DNA of 17,159 nt, taken from contig CANETG010000025.1 of assembly GCA_947440875.1 (NCBI GenBank), forward strand, positions 1 to 17,159. Reading direction: 5' to 3'. Both the position numbers and the translations under genes were made by a program. The notes under the pieces are model-generated. The model searched no databases, was not told the origin of the DNA, and was given only the letters and a program-made list of their open reading frames with translations. This DNA is from Bacteriovoracaceae bacterium (GTDB lineage: Bacteria > Bdellovibrionota > Bacteriovoracia > Bacteriovoracales > Bacteriovoracaceae). Shown in pieces: positions 6,035-13,244 of this stretch (positions are counted from its first letter, which is position 1; every line of letters begins with the position of its first letter).

Positions 6035-8124
6035 AAATCCTAATTCCGCTTTTGTTCAGTATGAATATTTTTTCCCAAACGACTTCTGAAGGAAGTCAGT
6101 GCCGCTCCCAGCTCATGCGAATGCAAGTTGACAGAAGTGCTTTAAGCGGTGCTCTCCAAAATTCTCAAACGATTCAAAGAAATGCCATTCCTGCGCTCCA
6201 AGCGTTCATCGGATCAGACGCATTCAAAGAAAGTTTCATCAAAGATTATCCTATTGAGCCTGTTGGTTTTCCGTTCGACAAAGAGACCTGTTTAAGAGAG
6301 AAAGCGCGCGACCAAGTATACCGGAACATTAACTGTGATGACCCCAATCTTTGCGGCAGCCCAGATGTGGCGGAAGTCATCAAAGCTCGTCTTTGTTTTT
6401 CCCTGCCTTGCTCATTTGTCATGGGTTCGCGAATGGATCAGAGCCAACCGGATTCTACTGCGCGGCCTAAAACTCTCAATTTCACTGATCCCATTTCTTT
6501 AAAAGCGATTGATATCGTTCCTCAGAATCTTACTCTCGACGGCAACACGATCCGGTCATGTTTTCGAATCAATAGTCTCTCCCTGGGTATTTCAGTGGGC
6601 ATTGATTTTGAAAATCGAACTCAAACGTTTCAGAGTATTGGTCTGAATAAACTTGAACTCGATCTCGATGGTCCACGGGAAGTGTGTCTCAGTGCGAATG
6701 TTGATTTCTCCCGCTCACCTGTTTTATCCGGAGTGCGACTTGAAAATGTCACTCAACAGCCTTTTGTTTCAAACGCCATGATCGATCGCTCGATTCGATC
6801 TGCAACTGTCACTGGTCTGACGGGTTACTCACCGGAGACATTAGAAATTATAAAACTCTCTGGGTTTCCACCGATGGCGAGGCATTTTCGCCCCAGGATC
6901 GAAGATGCGTTCGCTAATGTACTCTCCACGACTTTTGAAACAACTGTCGCTGGTTACCTCTCCGGCATCTCAGGCAATAGTGGCCCTTCCCGATTAGACA
7001 CCCCCGCCGATTCCATGATCTCTGAACTGGGTGTGGGAAACCTCGCTATAAAAAAATACGTTGACCTCCTGGATTGCTCGCTCATGAAAAAAGAGAAAAA
7101 AATAATTCCCGCTGACAATCCTTGTCTCACGACGAATTATTCTAGTTCGAATACGACTCTCTTTAATCAGACTTCAATTCCGACCCCGGAGAGAGCTGCG
7201 CAGAGGCTTCGGGAGGCGATGGGAAGAAATGAAAATGTGACTTCTGAAAGTCTAAGACGAAGAGTCGTTGGTCTGGCACCACGATTTACAGCACTCAATC
7301 TCAGTCCTCTTTATGAGCGCGAGATTGCTCCTTTGGCCCAGCAAATCTCTGCCGCTCAGACAAATTCGACACTCACGAGCGGAATTGAGATGATGGGGCA
7401 ATTGAATCAAAATTCCCAGCTCTCGGTAGGATTTTGCTTACCAGAAATCTGTGACCAAGAACGTCCGTCTTCTCACGAAGGCAGAAACATTCCCAATTGT
7501 CCGATCCAAACGTATGTGGATATCAACGAACTGAATAATCTCATGCGGGCGATGTATCATTCAGGCCGACTCTGCCATCGGGGCCGTGGTGATTTCGTAC
7601 CTGAGCGCGGTAGCCGCGGTGAGATTTTGCGCGAAAATGGTTTTGCGAGAGGATCGGGTTGCATCTTTGCTATCGAGGAAGATCCAGATGGACTCCGCTG
7701 TTATCTCAACGGACCACCGACCATGGCATTTGATCCGGCGACCAACAAATACAATGTTTCCCTTAAAACGCGCGAATGTTTTCGTGGCGGTGCTTTCATC
7801 GGCCAAGGAAAAATCGGCGGGGACATCGATTTCAATATAGGATTTACGCCTTCGATCTGTAATGGCGGAGACTTCTGCCTTGAAAACGGATCAGCGGCGT
7901 GGAACGTGGTTCCCGGAACTGCAAGGCATGCCCTCCGAGAATCGAGCTGGTTAAATAGTATTATCCGAAGAAAGATTGATTCCAACCTTCGCGAGATGGT
8001 CTCAAGCAGTATGAGGTTCCCACTGAGCTCAACTCAAGGACCACTTTCTAATATTCCTCTCGTCCCGGAAGGAAGAGTAGATATGGGTGATGGGTATTTC
8101 GGAGCGTGTCTTAAGATTCGTTAA
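6031..8124 (+). CDS. Large exported cysteine-rich protein, paralogue B (unknown family)
   Basis: This 697-residue protein aligns end to end with the preceding gene and is its tandem paralogue. The start ATG 6031 overlaps the upstream stop (ATGA, 6031-6034) and has an SD AGGAG at 6016-6020, so translation is coupled; the open frame extends further upstream but that part lies inside the previous gene. A short signal peptide (MKILIPLLFSMNIFS) precedes the mature chain. It has 20 cysteines, 19 matching those of A (C24, C87, C102, C108, C122, C127, C177, C219, C349, C365, C474, C490, C515, C544, C557, C583, C610, C616, C693) plus C469. Shared landmarks are LDGPREVCLSANVDF (212-226), ISELGVGNLAIKK (330-342), NIPNCPIQTYVDINEL (486-501), NGGDFCLENG (611-620) and PEGRVDMGDGYFGACLKIR (679-697). 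It lacks the Gly/Ser tail of A. Its 3' end overlaps the histidine kinase gene by 14 bases. Co-translation suggests the two work together, perhaps as a heterodimer. Confidence 0.92.
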   Translation: MKILIPLLFSMNIFSQTTSEGSQCRSQLMRMQVDRSALSGALQNSQTIQRNAIPALQAFIGSDAFKESFIKDYPIEPVGFPFDKETCLREKARDQVYRNINCDDPNLCGSPDVAEVIKARLCFSLPCSFVMGSRMDQSQPDSTARPKTLNFTDPISLKAIDIVPQNLTLDGNTIRSCFRINSLSLGISVGIDFENRTQTFQSIGLNKLELDLDGPREVCLSANVDFSRSPVLSGVRLENVTQQPFVSNAMIDRSIRSATVTGLTGYSPETLEIIKLSGFPPMARHFRPRIEDAFANVLSTTFETTVAGYLSGISGNSGPSRLDTPADSMISELGVGNLAIKKYVDLLDCSLMKKEKKIIPADNPCLTTNYSSSNTTLFNQTSIPTPERAAQRLREAMGRNENVTSESLRRRVVGLAPRFTALNLSPLYEREIAPLAQQISAAQTNSTLTSGIEMMGQLNQNSQLSVGFCLPEICDQERPSSHEGRNIPNCPIQTYVDINELNNLMRAMYHSGRLCHRGRGDFVPERGSRGEILRENGFARGSGCIFAIEEDPDGLRCYLNGPPTMAFDPATNKYNVSLKTRECFRGGAFIGQGKIGGDIDFNIGFTPSICNGGDFCLENGSAAWNVVPGTARHALRESSWLNSIIRRKIDSNLREMVSSSMRFPLSSTQGPLSNIPLVPEGRVDMGDGYFGACLKIR

Positions 8125-10855
8125 AAAGCGACGTGATCTTTTCTAAAAGATCGGGAATTTTAACTGGCTTATAAAAGACTCCATCCGAGTCGGTTTTTAC
8201 GATTTTTAATTCCGCGGGAGTCATCTCTATCCCACCCGTAAGAAAAAGAAATTTCACGTCGGCGACCGACGGTTCTTTTCTGATCGCCTTCAAAAAATCG
8301 AACCCATCCATCACGGGCATTTTAATATCCGAAAGAACGAGATCAATTTTTTCTTCTTTCAAGATTCGAAGCGCCTCTGCCGCAGACTCTGCGGTGATAA
8401 TTTCCGTAAAATGATAGGATAGAATTTCTTTAAGAACTTCCCCCAGATCGGCCTCGTCATCAACTAGAAGAACTCGTCGATCGATCTTCCTCATTGCGGG
8501 TTTATTCACTAAATTCACCGCAGACGTACTTTTCAATTGAACCGGAAGTCGAATCTTAAATTCCGTCCCCACACCAAGGTCAGATTTTAGTTCAATTTTA
8601 CCATCGTGTTCTTTGACAATCGTATTGACCAAAGAAAGCCCGATTCCAGTGCCTAAGTTGACGTCTTTTGTCGTGAAGAATGGCTCGAAGATTTTTTCTC
8701 TTATTTTAGGACAAATCCCGCTACCGTTGTCAGTGACAGAAATTTCAATTTCATTTTTCTCTGAGGTCACCGAAAGAGAGATCTTTCGCTCTTCTTTCCC
8801 AAGACTCGCGTCCTTGGCGTTCGAGAGAAGATTGACTAGAACTTGTTGAATCCTCCCGCGATTAGCAGTCATCGTGACGACATTATTTTTTTCCTCATTC
8901 ACCGAGATTGAAATGCCCTCAGCGTGGTAAACCTCTCGGATGAAATTGACAGTTTCGTTCACCAAAATAAAAGGATCAAACTCGGTGACCTCGTTACGAT
9001 CTGAAAGCGCAAAAGTCCGAAGCCCCTTGACGATGTTGGCGATCCTCAGGACGGAAGAATCCATTTTGCGAAACTTATCAGAAATAGTCTTGCTGTCGGC
9101 CCCATTTTCAATCATTTGTTCTGTAATTTTAATAAGCCCAGAAATAATCGCCAAAGGATTATTGATCTCGTGACCAACTCCTGCGGCAAGTTGCCCAATA
9201 CTCGCGAGCTTGGCCGTATGGAGTGATTTCACACGCTCTATTTCTAAACTTTTTTCGAGTTCCACTTCTTTGGTCCTGTCCCAATTGATCCCGTAAATCA
9301 TGATCGGTTCACCGTCTTTATTTCGAGTGACCTCACCTCGGGATCCCAAAGCTCTTTTTTCTCCGCTCGGGGTCAGGAGTTCAAGGCTTGAAGAAAAAGA
9401 ATCTGAGCCTTGAAAGATTTTGGCCAAACTTTCATCAAGTATGTCTCGAGACTCTTGCGTGAGAAGTTTCTTCCAGGAATCATAATCGTTTGAAAAGTGC
9501 TGCGGGTCCAAACCGTGAAGTTGATACATTTGTCGATCCCATACCTGCTCACCCGTGACGAGATTGACCTTCCAGACCCCCACGCCGATGACGTCTAAAA
9601 CGAAGCGGTGCTCTTCGGCAGATCGAACCAGAGAAGTGATGTCGGAAAAAGTAGAGATGACTATTCTACCGGCCGGAGTCTCGACCGGAACGGTGTTGAT
9701 CATGATCCATCTCAATTCACTATTTGGTAAGCGGATACCCATTTTAAAAGCGTGAATGGGAGAACCTGTTTTCAGTGAAATGAACGCTGGATGCTCTCGC
9801 AAGGGGAAGCGCTTCCCGTCCTCGAGGATCGCCTCCCAGCCCTTCGGGAGAGGAGAGCGCAGTGTGATCTCAACATCGGTGAGTTGGAGAATTTTAAGAG
9901 CAGATGAATTAAATCCACTCACACCATTTTCTCCAAAGATCACGAGCCCCTCGCTCATCGTTTCAAGAAGCATACGGTGTTTATCTTCCGTTTCTACGAT
10001 CGAACTAATGTCCCGTACAGTGGCCTGAAAATAAGTAGAACTTCCATGGTCAATTCGGGAAAGGAGAACGGTGCAAAGCATATTTTTGCCGAGGTATTTT
10101 TTAAAGGTCCATTCGAAGTACGCAGAACCCTTCTCGAGGGCCTCAGTGATCATGAGTTTTAATTTGATGACCGAGGCTTCACCGCCAGGCTGAAATTCGG
10201 GTAAAATATCCTCAGGCCCAAGCATAAGAAACCGCTCAATCGAATCCACAGCGAAGAGCCTAAGTGTGGCGGGATTGGCAGAGATGAGCCTACCGTCAGG
10301 GGAGAGCGTCATCACAGGGTCCACTGATTGTTGAAAAATCTTTTCGTACGAACTGAGCTGTGCGGTTTTTTTACGCAGCTCGAGCATGTCAACAACGTGA
10401 CGAGAAAGTGAGTGAAGAATCTTTTTTTGTGACTCCGTAATCGTTTTTGATTCCGGACTAAATACACAAAGAGTTCCCAACCTAAATCCGGTGGGAGTAA
10501 TTAAAGGTGCCCCTGCATAAAAACGAATCCCTGGATCATTTGCGACCAACGGATTATCAAAAAAACGATTATCCTGAAGAGCATCGGGAACGACGAGAAC
10601 TTCATCTGATAGAATAGCGTGGCCACAAAAAGAAATATCTCTGGGTGTTTCTGAAATCGACAGGCCTTGCCGGGATTTAAACCATTGGCGGTATTCATCA
10701 ACGAAACTCACCACGGAAAATTCCACTCCGAAGATTTCGGCGGCCAGAGCAGTTATCTGGTTAAAAGTCTCATCGGATTCAGTGTCAAGAATCCCGTAGT
10801 CTCGAAGTTCCTGAAGTCGATCGGATTCATTGAAGGGCATTTCTGGTTTTTTCAT
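8111..10855 (-). CDS. Hybrid sensor histidine kinase (GAF-PAS-PAS-PAS-HisKA-HATPase-REC)
   Basis: The 914-residue protein is a soluble two-component hybrid kinase without a signal peptide or membrane segment. Order of domains: GAF at about 25-160 (SFCGHAIL at 75-82, YAGAPL at 113-118); PAS 1 at about 168-285 (DPVMTLSPDGRLISANPATL); PAS 2 at about 293-408; PAS 3 at about 412-530 (GVWKVNLVTGEQVWDRQMY); HisKA with phospho-acceptor H562 in GHEINNPLA; ATPase with N679 (NLLSNAKDAS), DNGSGI (709-714), FEPFFTTK (723-730) and GTGIGLSLV (735-743); and a C-terminal receiver with acidic D799/D800, phospho-acceptor D843 (LVLSDIKMPVMDG), T873 and K896. All catalytic residues look intact. It should sense a cytosolic signal or ligand and pass phosphate on to an unlinked partner, because no response regulator or HPt gene is adjacent. 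Start ATG 10855 lacks an SD. Confidence 0.95.
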   Translation of the reverse strand: MKKPEMPFNESDRLQELRDYGILDTESDETFNQITALAAEIFGVEFSVVSFVDEYRQWFKSRQGLSISETPRDISFCGHAILSDEVLVVPDALQDNRFFDNPLVANDPGIRFYAGAPLITPTGFRLGTLCVFSPESKTITESQKKILHSLSRHVVDMLELRKKTAQLSSYEKIFQQSVDPVMTLSPDGRLISANPATLRLFAVDSIERFLMLGPEDILPEFQPGGEASVIKLKLMITEALEKGSAYFEWTFKKYLGKNMLCTVLLSRIDHGSSTYFQATVRDISSIVETEDKHRMLLETMSEGLVIFGENGVSGFNSSALKILQLTDVEITLRSPLPKGWEAILEDGKRFPLREHPAFISLKTGSPIHAFKMGIRLPNSELRWIMINTVPVETPAGRIVISTFSDITSLVRSAEEHRFVLDVIGVGVWKVNLVTGEQVWDRQMYQLHGLDPQHFSNDYDSWKKLLTQESRDILDESLAKIFQGSDSFSSSLELLTPSGEKRALGSRGEVTRNKDGEPIMIYGINWDRTKEVELEKSLEIERVKSLHTAKLASIGQLAAGVGHEINNPLAIISGLIKITEQMIENGADSKTISDKFRKMDSSVLRIANIVKGLRTFALSDRNEVTEFDPFILVNETVNFIREVYHAEGISISVNEEKNNVVTMTANRGRIQQVLVNLLSNAKDASLGKEERKISLSVTSEKNEIEISVTDNGSGICPKIREKIFEPFFTTKDVNLGTGIGLSLVNTIVKEHDGKIELKSDLGVGTEFKIRLPVQLKSTSAVNLVNKPAMRKIDRRVLLVDDEADLGEVLKEILSYHFTEIITAESAAEALRILKEEKIDLVLSDIKMPVMDGFDFLKAIRKEPSVADVKFLFLTGGIEMTPAELKIVKTDSDGVFYKPVKIPDLLEKITSLFNES

Positions 10856-10887
10856 TCTTACACTATTTTAATATGAGAATTTGAATC

Positions 10888-10922
10888 TCGGATGAAAAAA
10901 ATGTGAACTTTTCTTCATCCGA
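10888..10922. repeat. 9-bp perfect inverted repeat between methyltransferase and kinase genes
   Basis: TCGGATGAA (10888-10896) and TTCATCCGA (10914-10922) are perfect inverted copies; four further A-T pairs can form inside after one mismatch, leaving a 7-base loop. It lies between the stop of the minus-strand lipoprotein gene (10943) and the kinase start (10855). No U-run follows on either strand, so it is either a weak terminator/stabilising hairpin of the upstream transcript or an operator of the kinase gene. Confidence 0.45.
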
Positions 10923-10942
10923 TAAGAGAGCAAAACGATTGA

Positions 10943-11758
10943 TCACTTTTTCTTAAAGATCAACGTCATTCTGTCACTTTCCCCAATACTCTCGTACTTT
11001 CGTCGGTCAACTTCCCCGAGTCTTAAGGTGGGAGGAAGAGTCCAAACACCCTCCGGATAATCTGAAGTATCTTTTGGGTTCGCATTGATTTCCGATTTTC
11101 CCACAAACTTAAAGCCGGCCTTCGTGACCAAACCGATCACTTCTTTTTCATACATGTACCCGCTCTTGGGGACTCGCTTTTGCCCTTCTTTAATCCGGTG
11201 CTGGACAATCCCCAGAGTTGCCCCAGGTTTTAAGATATCGCGGCAGAACTTCAGTGAGGAGGCGACCTCACCTTTGGCGACCCAATTGTGGAAGGAATTG
11301 AGTGCCAAGACGAGATCGGCAAAGTCTCTTTTCGTTCTATTCCGATTATCTAAAGGCTCAAAAGGGATGAACTTTGTTTTGGCCTTGACTTCTTCATTTC
11401 TTAAAAGAATGTCTTGGAGCTTTCTTTCGTTTTCAATGACAAAAGGAGGTGGATTTTGCTGCACTCGCGAAACTGCCATTGAGTATTGACCTTCCCGTAC
11501 AAGAAAGGGTGCCAAAATCTCCGTCAAGTATCCCGCTCCAGGGGAGATTTCTACGACTGACATGTGAGGCAGAAGACCAAAAAAGTTGAGTGTCTCAACT
11601 GGATGTTGGTACTCATCGCGATGAGTATTTTCCTCCGTGCGGGACTGGGAATCCACCGCTTCTTCGATCGAAAAAGGAACTGAAGAAACTCCGCTGTGGG
11701 GGCGAATTGGAGAACATGAAAGAAGAAAGAAAGCGATGAGAAATCCGAAATTTTTCAT
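10943..11758 (-). CDS. Lipoprotein with class I methyltransferase-like domain
   Basis: The 271-residue product begins with a lipoprotein signal peptide (MKNFGFLIAFFLLSC), lipobox LLSC with C15 as the lipidated residue. The remainder looks like a Rossmann methyltransferase: VVEISPGAGYLTEILAPFL (68-86) as the SAM-binding glycine motif, DLVLALNSFHNWV (148-160) as motif IV region, and LKPGATLGIVQHR (176-188) as motif V/VI region; RDEYQHPVETLNFFGLLP (47-64) precedes the fold as in a family of exported 'methyltransferase' proteins seen in proteobacteria. Because SAM is not expected outside the cytoplasm, enzymatic activity is doubtful and the fold may bind something else. No SD is present; a TTTAAT box lies 9 bases before the start codon. 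Confidence 0.85.
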   Translation of the reverse strand: MKNFGFLIAFFLLSCSPIRPHSGVSSVPFSIEEAVDSQSRTEENTHRDEYQHPVETLNFFGLLPHMSVVEISPGAGYLTEILAPFLVREGQYSMAVSRVQQNPPPFVIENERKLQDILLRNEEVKAKTKFIPFEPLDNRNRTKRDFADLVLALNSFHNWVAKGEVASSLKFCRDILKPGATLGIVQHRIKEGQKRVPKSGYMYEKEVIGLVTKAGFKFVGKSEINANPKDTSDYPEGVWTLPPTLRLGEVDRRKYESIGESDRMTLIFKKK

Positions 11759-11767
11759 AGGTCAAAG

Positions 11768-11795
11768 ATTAAACTCTCTGAAAGGGAAAAGTAAA
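11768..11795 (-). promoter_or_regulatory. Promoter of the methyltransferase-like lipoprotein gene
   Basis: On the minus strand TTTACT (11795-11790) and TTTAAT (11773-11768) are 16 bases apart. The -10 box ends 9 bases before ATG 11758, so the transcript should have almost no leader, consistent with the missing SD. Confidence 0.45.
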
Positions 11796-11931
11796 TGGAA
11801 GGCGATGACACATTTCAATATGAGTGTCTTCGCAGATTTTAAAATCATAGGGATTCGTTCCTGATGGTAAAAAAACAATGGCCGCCGTCATGAAGTATCT
11901 GAGTAAATCCGCTGGGAAATAGCAAAAAAAC

Positions 11932-11957
11932 AAGTGTAACTTAAGTGTGACAACACT
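11932..11957. repeat. AAGTGTRAC direct repeat with inverted half-site (operator-like)
   Basis: AAGTGTAAC (11932-11940) recurs as AAGTGTGAC (11943-11951) with an 11-base period, about one helical turn. The second copy also forms a dyad, AGTGT-GACA-ACACT (11944-11957). The cluster covers the -35 box of the following promoter, a position suited to a repressor or a class II activator. Confidence 0.42.
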
Positions 11958-11974
11958 CGAGGTATTGGAATAAT
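11947..11974 (+). promoter_or_regulatory. Promoter of the 45-residue lipoprotein gene
   Basis: GTGACA (11947-11952) and AATAAT (11969-11974) are 16 bases apart, each one mismatch from consensus, with TGG directly before the -10 box (extended -10). Transcription should start near 11981, giving a leader of about 27 bases that contains a strong SD. Confidence 0.55.
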
Positions 11975-12007
11975 GAAACTTATTCGCCCTGTACATAGGA
12001 GGTTAAG

Positions 12008-12145
12008 GTGAAAATTTTTATTCTACTGGTAGCACTTCTTTCTGTTTCCGTTTCCTGCAGCAGAAATTCTGATAGCACGGAAACGGGAACAGGAAGTGAA
12101 CGCCAAGAAGGCGCGGGCTCTCGTGGTGGCGCTGGAAATCAATAA
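12008..12145 (+). CDS. Small lipoprotein (45 aa)
   Basis: A GTG start at 12008 is preceded by a near-perfect SD, AGGAGG (11997-12002), five bases away. The product has a hydrophobic signal (MKIFILLVALLSVSVSC) with a lipobox-like SVSC and C17 as the lipidated cysteine; the serine at -3 is less usual than leucine. The mature part is only 29 residues, polar and rich in G, S, E and R (ends GAGSRGGAGNQ), so it can only be a membrane-tethered peptide, similar in build to entericidins and other tiny lipoproteins, though no sequence family is recognised. A promoter upstream and a strong terminator right after the stop make this a complete single-gene unit. Confidence 0.8.
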   Translation: MKIFILLVALLSVSVSCSRNSDSTETGTGSERQEGAGSRGGAGNQ

Positions 12146-12157
12146 GAGAAGTAAAAA

Positions 12158-12182
12158 AAAAGGCCGGGGTCACCGGCCTTTT
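12158..12182. terminator. Bidirectional intrinsic terminator
   Basis: Arms AAAAGGCCGG (12158-12167) and CCGGCCTTTT (12173-12182) enclose the loop GGTCA. The A-run extends left to 12153, so the minus-strand transcript ends in nine U's, and the plus-strand transcript ends in UUUU. It serves the 45-residue lipoprotein gene (+) and the 39-residue basic protein gene (-). Confidence 0.9.
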
Positions 12183-12211
12183 AAGACTAATCGTAAGATT
12201 TTTTAGTCTTA
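12182..12211. repeat. Second hairpin overlapping the stop of the basic-protein gene
   Basis: TAAGACTAA (12182-12190) and TTAGTCTTA (12203-12211) are perfect 9-bp inverted arms around 12 bases. The stop codon of the minus-strand small gene (12189-12187) lies inside one arm. On the plus strand the hairpin is followed by T-rich sequence, so it may act as a back-up terminator. Confidence 0.5.
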
Positions 12212-12306
12212 GCTTTTTCTTTTTTCTTATCTTGTTTTTCTTTGGTCGTTAGCTTCGGCTTACCTTTGACCTTACCTTTATCCTGTCCACCTTCTCCACG
12301 TGCCAT
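12187..12306 (-). CDS. Small lysine-rich basic protein (39 aa)
   Basis: ATG 12306 is preceded by AAGGAG six bases upstream (12318-12313), a strong SD. The 39 residues are very basic and unstructured-looking: MARGEGGQDKGKVKGKP, then a lysine-rich run with KEKQDKKKEKAKTKK, ending SYD. There is no hydrophobic residue pattern for a folded core, so binding to nucleic acid or ribosomes is the likeliest role (inference). It lies 47 bases downstream of rbgA on the same strand and could be co-transcribed; an extended -10 (TGATACAAT, 12350-12342) could also give it its own promoter. Two hairpins at its end support a real gene boundary. Confidence 0.75.
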   Translation of the reverse strand: MARGEGGQDKGKVKGKPKLTTKEKQDKKKEKAKTKKSYD

Positions 12307-12353
12307 GCAAAACTCCTTACTATAGGTTATTCGTCAATCCCATTGTATCACAA

Positions 12354-13244
12354 CTATTTCTTCGGAGGCACACCGAAGCAAGTTTTCCCCAGGTCCCCAA
12401 CTCTGAATTCGGCAAGGATCAGTTTATAAACCCGCATCAGATCGGGTTGACCTTTTTGTTTCAGGCACCCTCTTAAGGTCGCGACTTGAAGAAGTGCATC
12501 TTCCACGGAGATATCAGAACTCTCAATCTTATAGCGCTCAAGGAATTCTTTTGAATTTCGTTTCAGTAAGTGATCTACCACAAATAAGGCCGTCGTCTCT
12601 TCTCCAGCAATATCGTCAGGTATGGCATGGATGGCAGAAAGCCAAAGCGCGTGCTCATCTTTCTCAATCATCGGGGGCATGATCCCCGGAGTATCGAGAA
12701 GCTCCACGTCGTTTTCGATGGTGATCCACTGCTGAATTTGAGTGAGCCCCGGTTTATCGGCGACTTTGGTCGCCCCTCGATTGGCGAGCTGATTGATGAT
12801 GGTCGACTTTCCTGTATTGGGAAGTCCCACGATCATCATTTTGAGTTTTGTTTTCGTGGAAACATAATCCGGATTACAGTCCTTACGATTTTTTTCAACG
12901 ATCTTCCGGCCAATGGAAACGATCTTTTTAAGCGCCGGTTTATCAAAACAGTTCACGAAAACAAATGGTGTCCCTTGCGCCTCGAACCATTCATTCCACT
13001 GAATGAGCAGTGACTCATCGGCGAGATTTGTTTTATTCAGAACGATGAGCTTACACTTATTTCCGACTTCCGCGTCGAGGGTTTTATTTCCTGAGGCCAA
13101 GGGAACGCGGGCATCACGAATTTCGAGGACAATGTCAACCAAAGTGAGGCGCTTCTTCACTTCACGAAGGGCTTTGGCCATATGGCCTGGATACCAATTA
13201 TACAGCGCTTTTCCGGGTGCACTTTTATCGTTTTCTCTTTTCAT
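12354..13244 (-). CDS. rbgA: Ribosome biogenesis GTPase RbgA/YlqF
   Basis: The 296-residue protein is a circularly permuted GTPase that helps late assembly of the 50S ribosomal subunit. The diagnostic N-terminus NWYPGHMAKALREVK (16-30) and VLEIRDARVPLASGN (39-53) are present. Motifs come in permuted order: G4 NKTN (70-73), G1 GLPNTGKST (140-148), G2 threonine in KPGLTQ (164-169), G3 DTPGIM (184-189); a C-terminal RNA-binding helical domain spans about 200-285. One oddity: G4 is normally NKxD, but here the aspartate that reads guanine is asparagine (N73). The start overlaps the upstream yehS-like stop by ATGA (13241-13244), so it is translationally coupled and has no strong SD of its own. Confidence 0.95.
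   Translation of the reverse strand: MKRENDKSAPGKALYNWYPGHMAKALREVKKRLTLVDIVLEIRDARVPLASGNKTLDAEVGNKCKLIVLNKTNLADESLLIQWNEWFEAQGTPFVFVNCFDKPALKKIVSIGRKIVEKNRKDCNPDYVSTKTKLKMMIVGLPNTGKSTIINQLANRGATKVADKPGLTQIQQWITIENDVELLDTPGIMPPMIEKDEHALWLSAIHAIPDDIAGEETTALFVVDHLLKRNSKEFLERYKIESSDISVEDALLQVATLRGCLKQKGQPDLMRVYKLILAEFRVGDLGKTCFGVPPKK

Noticed and set aside
11769..11996. Minus-strand 75-codon frame between the methyltransferase-like and 45-residue lipoprotein genes
   Set aside because: No SD, no recognisable motif, and it runs antisense through the plus-strand promoter and operator-like repeats.
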